Shown one piece after another: positions 38,838-45,111 of a stretch of DNA of 45,111 nt; position 1 is the first letter of the stretch, and the number at the start of each line of letters is the position of its first letter. The stretch is from WS-7 sp036505295 (GTDB taxonomy: Bacteria > Eisenbacteria > RBG-16-71-46 > SZUA-252). A program made the translations under genes and the position numbers. The notes under the pieces were generated by a model that was not told the DNA's origin, did not search any database, and saw only the letters and a list, made by a program, of their open reading frames with translations. Location of the stretch: the NCBI GenBank assembly GCA_036505295.1, contig DASXTQ010000071.1, positions 1-45,111 on the forward strand, read 5' to 3'.

Positions 38838-39617
38838 ATGAACTTGCGCCGACGTGTCCGGAGTTTCTTCGCCTTAGGAGCAACGGTTGCGGTGGCCGTG
38901 ACGGCTACGGCCCGCGTGGCGTCCGCCCAGCAAAGGTTCGAATGGCCCGAGAAGGCCAAGAACCTCAAAGTTCTTCCCAAGAACACGCCGAAGGAAAAAC
39001 TCAGCGCCACGATGATCGGGTTTACGCGCGCGCTCGGAGTCCGGTGCCCCTTTTGCCACGTCGGGCAGGAAGGGCAGCCGCTTACCACCTACGATTTCGT
39101 CTCGGATCAGAAACCCACGAAAGACGTGGCCCGGCGGATGATGAAGATGGTGGCCAACATCAACCGCGATCTGAGCAAGATGAAGTTCCCGGAACCGAAG
39201 CGCGTCACGGTGGCCTGCGTGACGTGCCACCGCGGGCGGCCGCGACCTCTGACGTTGGCGGAGGAGCTGGCGTCGGTCTATGAGTCCGCGGGGATCGACA
39301 GCACGGTGGCAAGGTACAACACCCTCCGCGATCGCTTCTACGGCAGCGGCTCGTACGATTTCAGCGAACGAAACCTCAATGACTTCGGCAGCACCTTGCT
39401 TGCCGAAGGGCATAGCCAGGACGCCATCCGAATCTTGAGCCTCAATGCGGAGCAGAATCCGAAGTCATCGTTTGCCTATTCCAATCTCGCGAATGCCTAC
39501 GCCGCGGCGGGCCAGAAGGATCTCGCCATCCAGAACTACGAAAAGGCGCTCGAGCTGGATCCCAGGAATAGGGAAGCGGAGCAAAAGCTGAAAGAGCTCC
39601 GGGGGGAGGTCAAGTAA
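38838..39617 (+). CDS. Exported dihaem c-type cytochrome with TPR repeats (reaction-centre cytochrome-like)
   Basis: The 259-residue protein starts at ATG with GGAAGGAG upstream; the frame is open to 38688 but the earlier part overlaps the flavoprotein gene. A signal peptide (~1-30, cleavage after ASA) leads to two haem-binding CxxCH motifs: C70-PF-C73-H74 and C127-VT-C130-H131. The region resembles the cytochrome subunit of photosynthetic reaction centres, of which two-haem versions with TPRs occur in many non-photosynthetic bacteria. TPRs fill ~190-259 (SSFAYSNLANAYAAAGQKD, AIQNYEKALELDPRNREA). It is periplasmic, probably carrying electrons. Photosynthesis should not be inferred. Confidence 0.87.
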   Translation: MNLRRRVRSFFALGATVAVAVTATARVASAQQRFEWPEKAKNLKVLPKNTPKEKLSATMIGFTRALGVRCPFCHVGQEGQPLTTYDFVSDQKPTKDVARRMMKMVANINRDLSKMKFPEPKRVTVACVTCHRGRPRPLTLAEELASVYESAGIDSTVARYNTLRDRFYGSGSYDFSERNLNDFGSTLLAEGHSQDAIRILSLNAEQNPKSSFAYSNLANAYAAAGQKDLAIQNYEKALELDPRNREAEQKLKELRGEVK

Positions 39618-39644
39618 CCGGACGCAAGCGCGGGCTCCGGCGGC

Positions 39645-39684
39645 GGGAAAGGAAACGGGGCGACACCTCTCGGCGCCGCCCCGT
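39645..39684 (-). terminator. Rho-independent terminator of the cold-shock gene
   Basis: On the minus strand ACGGGGCG (complement of 39677-39684) pairs with CGCCCCGT (complement of 39655-39662) around a 14-base loop that can itself fold, followed by TTCCTTTCC. It lies 33 bases after the stop of the cold-shock gene. Confidence 0.65.
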
Positions 39685-39716
39685 AGCTTTGTTCGGGTGA
39701 TGTTGGTTCGAGCCGG

Positions 39717-39917
39717 CTACGCCTTGCGGACGTTCGCCGCCTGGAGCCCCTTGGGTCCTTGGACGATTTCGAACTCCAAGCGCTCGCCCTCGGCCAGCGT
39801 CTTGAAGCCCTCGCCGGAAATGGACGAGTAATGCACGAACACATCCTCGCCGCCTTCCTGCTGGATAAAACCGAAACCCTTCGACTCGTTAAACCACTTC
39901 ACGGTTCCTACAGCCAC
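39717..39917 (-). CDS. Cold-shock protein (CspA family)
   Basis: The 66-residue OB-fold nucleic-acid-binding protein begins at GTG 39917, with AAGGAG (complement of 39924-39929) six bases upstream. RNP1 is GFGFI in WFNESKGFGFIQQEG and RNP2 is VFVHYSSI; the C-terminal LEFEIVQGPKGLQAANV is standard. Six extra N-terminal residues in the longer frame are the translated ribosome binding site. As an RNA chaperone it would melt mRNA structure. The leader is long (~180 bases if transcription starts at 40098) and contains an intrinsic terminator at 40022-40053, which suggests attenuation or a separate small RNA. Confidence 0.93.
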   Translation of the reverse strand: MAVGTVKWFNESKGFGFIQQEGGEDVFVHYSSISGEGFKTLAEGERLEFEIVQGPKGLQAANVRKA

Positions 39918-40021
39918 TCTGTACTCCTTGCGCACTGGGGCCTAGCCCCTACAAACCGTCCTCTCGGATCGGCCAACCCGGCCACTATGGTCGGGCCCCC
40001 GGATGAGCTTCCACCCGGATA

Positions 40022-40053
40022 CAAAAAACGCCGCAGGTAGCTTCTCCTGCGGC
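40022..40053 (-). terminator. Intrinsic terminator inside the cold-shock leader region
   Basis: On the minus strand GCCGCAGG, 8-base loop, CCTGCGGC, then GTTTTTTGT: eight perfect pairs and six T. No protein gene on the minus strand ends here, so it must end a short transcript or act as an attenuator for the cold-shock gene ~105 bases downstream. Confidence 0.75.
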
Positions 40054-40098
40054 AATGTCATCGCGTCTGCGCTGCATACAACCGTCAGGTAACTGCTA
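40022..40098 (-). ncRNA. Candidate ~75-nt small RNA or attenuated cold-shock leader
   Basis: The segment runs from the predicted transcript start (~40098) of the promoter at 40105-40133 to the intrinsic terminator at 40022-40053. It has no convincing ORF. Its 5' part contains GCGCAG, able to pair with CTGCG of the terminator's 3' arm, so an alternative fold that opens the terminator is conceivable. No known RNA family is recognised. Confidence 0.45.
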
Positions 40099-40104
40099 CG
40101 CGGG

Positions 40105-40133
40105 AGTATCGGGCAATCGGCGGCGCATGTAAA
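40105..40133 (-). promoter_or_regulatory. Strong sigma70-type promoter
   Basis: On the minus strand TTTACA (complement of 40128-40133), exactly 17 bases, GATACT (complement of 40105-40110). Each box matches the consensus at five of six positions, the best such pair I found in the window. It points at the terminator at 40022 and the cold-shock gene. Confidence 0.6.
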
Positions 40134-40195
40134 GAACTCTTTTTGAAATTTCGCTCCGGCCATTCCGCCCTGTCTTGGGGCATCATGGGGCGCGT

Positions 40196-40477
40196 ATGAG
40201 CCCCCGCGCCACACCATCGCCCGCCCGCGTCTGGGCCGCTCGGTTCGTCGCGTTCGCCGCCGATGCGATCCAAATCTTCGCCGTGCCCGCATTCCTCGGC
40301 GGCGCCGCCTCGCCCGTCAACGACGCGCTCGATGTGGCCGTCGGAATCGCGATGATTTCGCTGCTCGGCTGGCACATCGCCTTTCTGCCCACGTTCGTCG
40401 CCGAGCTTGTTCCTGTGCTCGGCATCTTTCCTACGTGGACCGCAGCGGCGCTCTTTGTGACGCGGGGCAGAGGGTAG
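40196..40477 (+). CDS. Small membrane protein, unknown function
   Basis: The 93-residue protein probably starts at ATG 40196; an ATG seven codons earlier is possible and neither has a clear Shine-Dalgarno site. Hydrophobic stretches at ~13-35 (WAARFVAFAADAIQIFAVPAFL) and ~46-85 (VAVGIAMISLLGWHIAFLPTFVAELVPVLGIFPTWTAAAL) suggest two or three membrane helices. I recognise no family. It is divergent from the cold-shock transcript. The gap 40478-40603 after it shows nothing notable. Confidence 0.6.
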   Translation: MSPRATPSPARVWAARFVAFAADAIQIFAVPAFLGGAASPVNDALDVAVGIAMISLLGWHIAFLPTFVAELVPVLGIFPTWTAAALFVTRGRG

Positions 40478-40603
40478 CCGCTACCCCCGTCCTGCCCGGC
40501 GCCGCCTCACCCCCTCGCCTTGGTGCGTTAAGCGATCGACTGGGCTCCCGCGGCTCCGCACCTATGGCTTGCAAGGGATCCTAACTGGGTCCAGGCTCCA
40601 GGA

Positions 40604-41284
40604 ATGAGGAGCCTTCCGCCCTGCTTGCTACTCCTGTTCCTGGCGGCCCCGTCCGCCGCGATGCCGCCCGGCTATTTCCTCGACAGGACGCAGGCGGTCG
40701 AGGCTCGCCCCGCAAGCCGCGAGGAAACGAACGGGGAATTCACGCTGTCCATTCAGCGGGATTGCTCCGATTCGATCGCGGTCCGTCTCCTGGGTATCGC
40801 GGAATCGGTCTACCCGCCCCGGAACACGCTCATCGATCTGGCGCTGGAGAAGGGATTTGAGATGGGTTCCGATTCGGGGGGCGTCCCGCTCTGGTGGTGC
40901 GACGGGCCGGGCGAGCGCCGTATTCCTTACGCGGTGACAGCCGGAGCGCTGAGGCACTACACGCGACTCACGGAGCTTCATCGTGAGGGCAACGTCCGCG
41001 AGACCGAGGCGCATCCTCTCTTTTGGAGCAAGCTCATCTACCGGGCCCGCATCGCTCCGCGCGTCCCGATCGGCGGCCGCAAGACTTCCGATTCCAACGT
41101 CTATGTCGCGCTCTTGGAGCTCGACTGGTCGTATGACGATGGAATCTTCGAGCAGCATGCCAGAGCCCAACGAAGCGTTACCCTCACGCCGGATGGTGGG
41201 GTGTTGGCGATCTGGGGAGACGGCGATGCGGAGGAGGAAACCTTCATTTCGAAACACAGTGGCATTCGGCGGATGCCCAAATAG
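40604..41284 (+). CDS. Secreted protein of unknown function
   Basis: The 226-residue protein has a short signal peptide (MRSLPPCLLLLFLAAPSAAM). The mature part contains three cysteine-free beta-like stretches and two cysteines (QRDCSDS, WWCDGPGE). No motif or family is recognised. The Shine-Dalgarno region (CCAGGA) is weak. It stands alone, convergent with the PspC-like gene. Confidence 0.6.
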   Translation: MRSLPPCLLLLFLAAPSAAMPPGYFLDRTQAVEARPASREETNGEFTLSIQRDCSDSIAVRLLGIAESVYPPRNTLIDLALEKGFEMGSDSGGVPLWWCDGPGERRIPYAVTAGALRHYTRLTELHREGNVRETEAHPLFWSKLIYRARIAPRVPIGGRKTSDSNVYVALLELDWSYDDGIFEQHARAQRSVTLTPDGGVLAIWGDGDAEEETFISKHSGIRRMPK

Positions 41285-41331
41285 ACCGCCCGGCTACTCG
41301 CGCGGCCTACGCCCCGGCAGGTGCCTCGGCG

Positions 41332-41535
41332 TCACGCCGGCTCGGGCTTCGGCATGACGATCCAGAGGATGATGTAGACAAGGGTGCCGGGAAACGCGAG
41401 GCTGAAAATCGATACGAGGACGTAGAGCACGCGAACCAGAGTAGGGTCCCAGCCCAGCCATTCCGCGATTCCGCCGCAGACCCCCGCAATCATCCGACTC
41501 TTGGATTTCCGTAAACTCCGAGACCCCTCCGGCAC
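41332..41535 (-). CDS. PspC-domain small membrane protein
   Basis: The 67-residue protein consists of one PspC domain: SLRKSKSRMIAGVCGGIAEWLGWDPTLVRVLYVLVSIFS followed by a membrane segment ending YIILWIVMP. PspC proteins act in envelope-stress (phage-shock) responses or as toxin-like membrane proteins. No pspA or pspB gene is nearby. Start is GTG 41535, without a strong Shine-Dalgarno site. Confidence 0.88.
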   Translation of the reverse strand: MPEGSRSLRKSKSRMIAGVCGGIAEWLGWDPTLVRVLYVLVSIFSLAFPGTLVYIILWIVMPKPEPA

Positions 41536-41552
41536 TTGCTCGATCCCCGAGG

Positions 41553-41744
41553 CTACTCGGGAGCCTTGTCCGGTTGCGCGGTGTCGGCTTCGGTCGGGGG
41601 CGGCTCAGGCGCAGCCGCCGCGGCGCGGGCCGCGGCCTTCTCGGCTTGACGCGCCTGCCGGGCGGCCCGCTTTTCGTTCGCCCGTTCGACCCGCTTCTTC
41701 GCCTTCTGGTTCTTGAGAAAAGATGGATTTCCTCTACCCGCCAT
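41553..41744 (-). CDS. Small highly basic Ala/Arg/Lys-rich protein
   Basis: The 63-residue protein starts at ATG 41744 with GGAG six bases upstream. MAGRGNPSFLKNQKAKKRV is followed by a basic helical stretch (~20-45) and an acidic/proline tail (PEPPPTEADTAQPDKAPE). Similar short proteins starting with a xxNPSFLKxQK motif occur in several phyla without known function; nucleic-acid or ribosome contact is a guess. It ends 17 bases before the PspC gene and may share its transcript. Confidence 0.7.
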   Translation of the reverse strand: MAGRGNPSFLKNQKAKKRVERANEKRAARQARQAEKAAARAAAAAPEPPPTEADTAQPDKAPE

Positions 41745-41875
41745 CGTTATCTCCGAGATGGTTTGCCGCTGACCCTCGCCGGTCCAGAACCCCCAGTTTC
41801 GTCTCTGGGCGCCCGCGATTCAAGCTGAAAGCGTCGGGGCGTGCGCGGGGCGAGACTCGGTGGGAGGAGGACCGA

Positions 41876-42475
41876 TCAGGTTCTCTTCGCCGGCTTTGCG
41901 TTCCGTTCAGCGAAAACTTCCTGCAGTTGGCGGAGCGCCCGGGCGCTGCCTGCGTCCACCAACGACCGCGCAAGGAGTCCCATCGGGCCACTTGCGAAGC
42001 CGTGACCGACGCAGCGGACGCGCGTTCTTCCCCTCGTGAGCGGATTCAGGTGGATCTCGTACCAGGTTCCCTCGATGTTGTCCGAGAGGGGGAGTCCGGG
42101 CGCATCGTCGATTCGAAGCGAGAACAATCGCTTCGGGACGATGGCGACGATTCGGCTCGTGATCGTATGAGGGTCACCGATTCTGCCATCGGGATCGCGA
42201 TTGGTTCGCATGAGACCCCCGACGCGCAGGTCGACCTCCGCATGAGGCACGATCCAAGATTCCACGCCTGCTTTCGTGGTGATCAGACGCCAGACCTCGA
42301 CGGCGGGGCCTTCGACGACGGCTTCATTCACCAGGGGATTGAATTCGGCATCCGCCGCGGGGAGGATCGCCGCGGTCGTCACAAGGAGGAAGGATAAGGC
42401 GACGAGGAGACGGGCCTTGATTCTCGCGATGGGATCCTCCCCTTGGTGAAGGTGCGCCGGTGAACTATGGAACAC
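41876..42475 (-). CDS. Exported SRPBCC/START-like protein
   Basis: The protein has a signal peptide (ARLLVALSFLLVTTAAILPAADA) and an SRPBCC-fold domain of the AHSA1/polyketide-cyclase type: VNEAVVEGPAVEVWRLITT, VEVDLRVGG-like DLRVGGLMRTNRDPDG, EGTWYEIHLNPL and RTRVRCVGHGF. Such domains bind hydrophobic ligands; export is unusual for the fold. The start is uncertain: GTG 42475 is given, ATG 42499 is possible, and an ATC at 42430 has the best-placed Shine-Dalgarno site (GGGGAGG five bases away) and gives the neatest signal peptide. It is divergent from the thioredoxin-like gene. Confidence 0.72.
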   Translation of the reverse strand: MFHSSPAHLHQGEDPIARIKARLLVALSFLLVTTAAILPAADAEFNPLVNEAVVEGPAVEVWRLITTKAGVESWIVPHAEVDLRVGGLMRTNRDPDGRIGDPHTITSRIVAIVPKRLFSLRIDDAPGLPLSDNIEGTWYEIHLNPLTRGRTRVRCVGHGFASGPMGLLARSLVDAGSARALRQLQEVFAERNAKPAKRT

Positions 42476-42530
42476 CGACGGTGACGCGATTCTCCTCATA
42501 CATACGGACCTGCTGACGTAAGCTCTTGTC

Positions 42531-43079
42531 GTGCCGTTCATCCTTCTTGCGTTCTTCGCCCTCGCACAAGGGGCGGACATCGTCGGCCTTCCTTCGCCCG
42601 ATTGGCCGGAGGAACGATGGGTCCAAGGCGGTCCGCTCCGGCTCGCCGATCTTCGAGGCAGGGTGGTCCTCATCCGCTTCTTCATGGACGCGCGATGCCC
42701 GCTCTGCCGCGGTACGGCGCCCGCGCTGAACGAGTTTTACCGCGAGTTCGGCCCGAAAGGAATGGTCGTGATCGGGTTCTACACGCCCAAGCCTCGGCCG
42801 CGGCCCACGACGGTCGAGGAAGTGCGCGACTACGTGAAGGCGTTCGGGTTCCGCTTTCCGGTCGCCGTCGATGACGACTGGAGCGCCTTGCGACGGCTCT
42901 GGCTCGACCGCGTACCGGAAGCGGAGTTCACGTCCGCGTCGCTCCTCATCGATCGCAAGGGAATCGTGAGGCACATCCAGTCCGGCGGTACCTATTCGAA
43001 GGGCTCCAAGGACCGGCAAGCCCGGCGCGACTACGAATCCATGCGCTCGGCGATCGTCAAGCTCCTCGCGGAGCGGTGA
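42531..43079 (+). CDS. TlpA/AhpC-type thioredoxin-fold protein
   Basis: The 182-residue protein has a short hydrophobic N-terminus (PFILLAFFALAQGA) that may be a signal peptide. A redoxin domain follows with the active-site C56-PL-C59 in FMDARCPLCRGTAPALNEF, and the TlpA-like VVIGFYTPKPRP, VAVDDDWSALRRLW and SASLLIDRKGIVRHIQSGG with the cis-Pro equivalent region. It probably acts in periplasmic thiol reduction, for example in cytochrome maturation or repair. GTG 42531 is the start, without a clear Shine-Dalgarno site. Confidence 0.8.
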   Translation: MPFILLAFFALAQGADIVGLPSPDWPEERWVQGGPLRLADLRGRVVLIRFFMDARCPLCRGTAPALNEFYREFGPKGMVVIGFYTPKPRPRPTTVEEVRDYVKAFGFRFPVAVDDDWSALRRLWLDRVPEAEFTSASLLIDRKGIVRHIQSGGTYSKGSKDRQARRDYESMRSAIVKLLAER

Positions 43080-43092
43080 CGTCGTGTAGCGG

Positions 43093-44394
43093 CTACCTTC
43101 CGGCGAGCAACGTTTCCGCGTTACCCGCACGCATCCGATCCACAACGCGGTCACCGATCAGTCGCCCCACCCTCGTGCCTTCCTCATTGTCGTGACGGAA
43201 GTGAATCCCGGCGTAGAGGCGGGACATCGCGGCCTCCTCGGATTGCTGCACGAAGTAGTCGCGCTCGCTCGGGAAAACCTCCCCCATGACCGCGGCAGCG
43301 GCCGCTGAGATGGTGGAGTGGCCCGACGTGTAGGTAGGGAAATTGGGGGTGGGGATGACCGTGACAAGCCCCGGAACGCGCTGGAACGGACGGGCGGTCC
43401 AGTACGTGTATTTTGTCTCCCAGCACGAGATGAATGCGTCGGCCAATGCCACGTTGAGGTAGGCGTGCGCGCGGGCCGATGCGGCGAGATCCAGGCTCGA
43501 TCCCTCGATGCGGTCGTTCAGAAGCTCGTTCCAGATCGTCGGCGGCGAGCGATCGGCCCATTTGTGGACGATTGCGATTTGCTCCGGCGTGCGGTGCAGG
43601 GAAACGTCGTAGACCTCCTGCGTGTCCGCAAGGTCTTGGGGTGAGCCGAAGGCGTACGGCGGATCCGGTTGGATCTCCGAGCCCGATTTGAGAATCCAGG
43701 GTTTCCACGACCCGCACATGGGAAGCACCGGATTGGTCCCGGTCCAGATGCCATCCCCGTTGGGGACGGTGCCGTCGAACGGTAGGTCGGACCCGTCCTG
43801 CTTCCCCCGCTCGACTACGATTCGGCCGACCGCCCGGCCCAGAGTCCAGCCCCCGAGTACCGCACCTCGAGGTCCGCCGGCCAGGGAGATCTGCTCCGCC
43901 GCGGCCGCGTCAATGAGCGCGCCATCGGCCGGGAAAAGGAAGGTCAGTACCCGCGATGCGACACCCGCGGCGACGGCGTGAGGCGGAAGGCTGCCACGAA
44001 GGTGATTCTCCGATACCACCAGGGCCTCGAACACACCTACCTGAACCAGGGCGTAATCGCGCGCCAGCATCGGCGGCGGCAGCTTGGCCGCGGCGCCCAA
44101 GTCCCGCGTGAGCCGATTCCAGAACACGACAGGATTTGAGGAAGCGTTGAGCTTAGGCTCGCCTGCAGCCAACTCCAGGCGATCGAACAGCGCCCGTTCC
44201 TCCGGCGCGGCCGACGCCGCCTCATGACCGGGCGGGGGCAGGCGCGGATCCAACGGTCCACGAGTTAGGAGGGTCTGTGAATTGCCGGCGCCTGCCGGCT
44301 CGAATCCTACGGGTGCGACAGGGTTCTCGAGGCTGCAGCTGCTCGTGGCCAGCGCGAGGAGGAGCGCGCCGGCAGGGATGCGGTGGGTGCGCAT
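43093..44394 (-). CDS. Vanadium-dependent haloperoxidase-type (PAP2 superfamily) lipoprotein
   Basis: I chose ATG 44394 because GAGG lies nine bases upstream and a lipoprotein-type signal follows (AGALLLALATSSCS, lipid-carrying Cys likely). The 433-residue protein has the vanadate/phosphate-binding set of the superfamily at its end: K and R in KYTYWTARPFQ, the SGH of PTYTSGHSTISAAAA, and R and H in SRLYAGIHFRHDNEEG. The length and N-terminal helical domain fit bacterial vanadium haloperoxidase-like proteins rather than small PAP2 phosphatases. It could halogenate with peroxide or remove phosphate; residues alone do not decide. It would be membrane-tethered in the periplasm or at the surface. 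Confidence 0.83.
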   Translation of the reverse strand: MRTHRIPAGALLLALATSSCSLENPVAPVGFEPAGAGNSQTLLTRGPLDPRLPPPGHEAASAAPEERALFDRLELAAGEPKLNASSNPVVFWNRLTRDLGAAAKLPPPMLARDYALVQVGVFEALVVSENHLRGSLPPHAVAAGVASRVLTFLFPADGALIDAAAAEQISLAGGPRGAVLGGWTLGRAVGRIVVERGKQDGSDLPFDGTVPNGDGIWTGTNPVLPMCGSWKPWILKSGSEIQPDPPYAFGSPQDLADTQEVYDVSLHRTPEQIAIVHKWADRSPPTIWNELLNDRIEGSSLDLAASARAHAYLNVALADAFISCWETKYTYWTARPFQRVPGLVTVIPTPNFPTYTSGHSTISAAAAAVMGEVFPSERDYFVQQSEEAAMSRLYAGIHFRHDNEEGTRVGRLIGDRVVDRMRAGNAETLLAGR

Positions 44395-44503
44395 GGTTGT
44401 CGACCTCTGTGCGCGCGTCTTGGTGAAGGAAGCGTCGAGGCGGAATCCTACCATGGCCGGCCCGCGGCTTCTACGGGAGAGGGCAGGGTACTGAGGGGGC
44501 TGC

Positions 44504-44534
44504 CGCGCGGTGCATCGCTTCGATGCACCGCGCG
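44504..44534. repeat. Perfect 14-bp stem hairpin
   Basis: CGCGCGGTGCATCG (44504-44517), CTT, CGATGCACCGCGCG (44521-44534). It lies 43 bases beyond the stop of the minus-strand CBS gene. No T-tract follows on either strand. It may stabilise the 3' end of that mRNA, stop RNA polymerase without a U-tract, or be a REP-like element; no second copy was noticed in the window. Confidence 0.6.
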
Positions 44535-44576
44535 ACGATTTCACCAAGGTCGACTTGCGTATCGCTTGTGCGACCC

Positions 44577-45038
44577 CTAAACCGAGAGCCGATGCTCACG
44601 GCCGCTGGACGATAGCGTTCGCTCCGACAGCGTCCTCACAACCTCCCCCGTGAGCGTCTCCGGAGAGGTCTGGGCAATGTCGGCAACCGATATGATCCCG
44701 CAACATTGTCCCTCTTCATCAGCGACCGGCGCGCGCCTGACCTGCTTCTCTTCGAGCACCCTGCAGCAGTCCAGGACCCGCATCTCCGGGGGAACGGTGA
44801 TTGCCGGCGCCGACATGACGTCGCGCGCGGTCAAGCCCATCGGATTTTCTCCCCGCGCGAGCGCGCGACAGATGATGTCGCGATCGGTCACGACTCCGAC
44901 CGGCCGGCGCGTGCTCGGATTATCGACCACAGGGATCTGGCCGCAATCGCATTCCACCATCATCTCGGCGACCTCTTTGAGCGGGGTATCGGCAGTACAG
45001 CATGCCGGGTTGCTCGTCATGATCTCGCGTACTCTCAT
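44577..45038 (-). CDS. Tandem CBS-domain protein
   Basis: The 153-residue soluble protein starts at ATG 45038, with AAAGGAG six bases upstream; the frame extends to 45071 without support. Two CBS domains (~5-60: VREIMTSNPACCTADTPL, GQIPVVDN, PVGVVTDRDIICRALA; ~72-130: ARDVMSAPAITVPPEM, RRAPVADEEGQCCGIISVADIA) form a Bateman module that binds adenine nucleotides. Six cysteines, including CCT, CDC and CC pairs, are notable. No effector domain is attached. The sequence beyond 45038 to the window end is its upstream region, with no clear promoter. Confidence 0.88.
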   Translation of the reverse strand: MRVREIMTSNPACCTADTPLKEVAEMMVECDCGQIPVVDNPSTRRPVGVVTDRDIICRALARGENPMGLTARDVMSAPAITVPPEMRVLDCCRVLEEKQVRRAPVADEEGQCCGIISVADIAQTSPETLTGEVVRTLSERTLSSSGREHRLSV

Positions 45039-45111
45039 GGTCCACTCCTTTCGGACAAGACCACCCATCACCTACCGTTACGAGCACGATCCGAGCCAGG
45101 AGGCGTTCACC

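Noticed and set aside
1..45111. CRISPR array, insertion sequence, prophage or integron
   Set aside because: No short regularly spaced repeats, transposase, integrase or terminal inverted repeats were found on reading the window.

Overview
The window is 45 kb of GC-rich bacterial chromosome, densely coded, with many GTG/TTG starts preceded by clear GGAGG sites. The best guess for the host is an uncultured member of the FCB superphylum, most like Candidatus Eisenbacteria or a relative. The support is: three secreted proteins ending in FlgD-Ig-like sorting tags (xPNP... GRxV/LxxL ... SGxYxxx), two large TMTC-like membrane/TPR proteins, an FCB-style ProC, and cytochrome, kinase and HEAT/TPR proteins of the kind common in Eisenbacteria, Gemmatimonadota and Acidobacteriota. 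This is inference; no rRNA or other phylogenetic marker is present.

Layout. 1-4472: end of a secreted tagged protein, a TMTC-like protein, a terminator, and a second secreted protein with Ig/PKD domains. 4481-8779: an exported M24 peptidase on the minus strand, then a histidine kinase and NtrC-type response regulator pair. 8780-10025: tandem palindromes, a sigma54-type promoter candidate, three tightly packed mini-ORFs and a stand-alone homologue of the cyanophycin synthetase N-domain. 10018-16582: a small membrane protein, an outer-membrane beta-barrel, an erythromycin-esterase-family protein and a translationally coupled second TMTC-like protein with exact 315-bp internal repeats. 16628-20411: MacA-like adaptor and two MacB-type permeases without an ATPase. 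20772-22614: beta-barrel protein and ProC. 22730-28106: co-directional HEAT protein, patatin-like lipase with membrane segments, bacterial PH protein, and a protein built of 22-residue repeats resembling lipid-surface amphipathic helices. 28235-33626: B12/radical SAM protein and a 1204-residue secreted protein, divergent around a palindrome. 33716-39617: kinase/STAND/TPR fusion, cupin, HI0933-type flavoprotein, dihaem cytochrome. 39717-45038: cold-shock protein with an unusual leader or small RNA, then small membrane and secreted proteins, a TlpA-like thioredoxin, a vanadium haloperoxidase-type lipoprotein and a CBS-domain protein.

Most of the content is envelope biology: export, outer membrane, lipids and signalling. 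The most interesting material is regulatory or small: the sigma54-like block with mini-ORFs before the CphA-N homologue (8908-10025), the 22-residue repeat protein next to a lipase (24682-28106), and the promoter/terminator pair upstream of the cold-shock gene (40022-40133). All functions are inferred from sequence by eye; no database search was possible.
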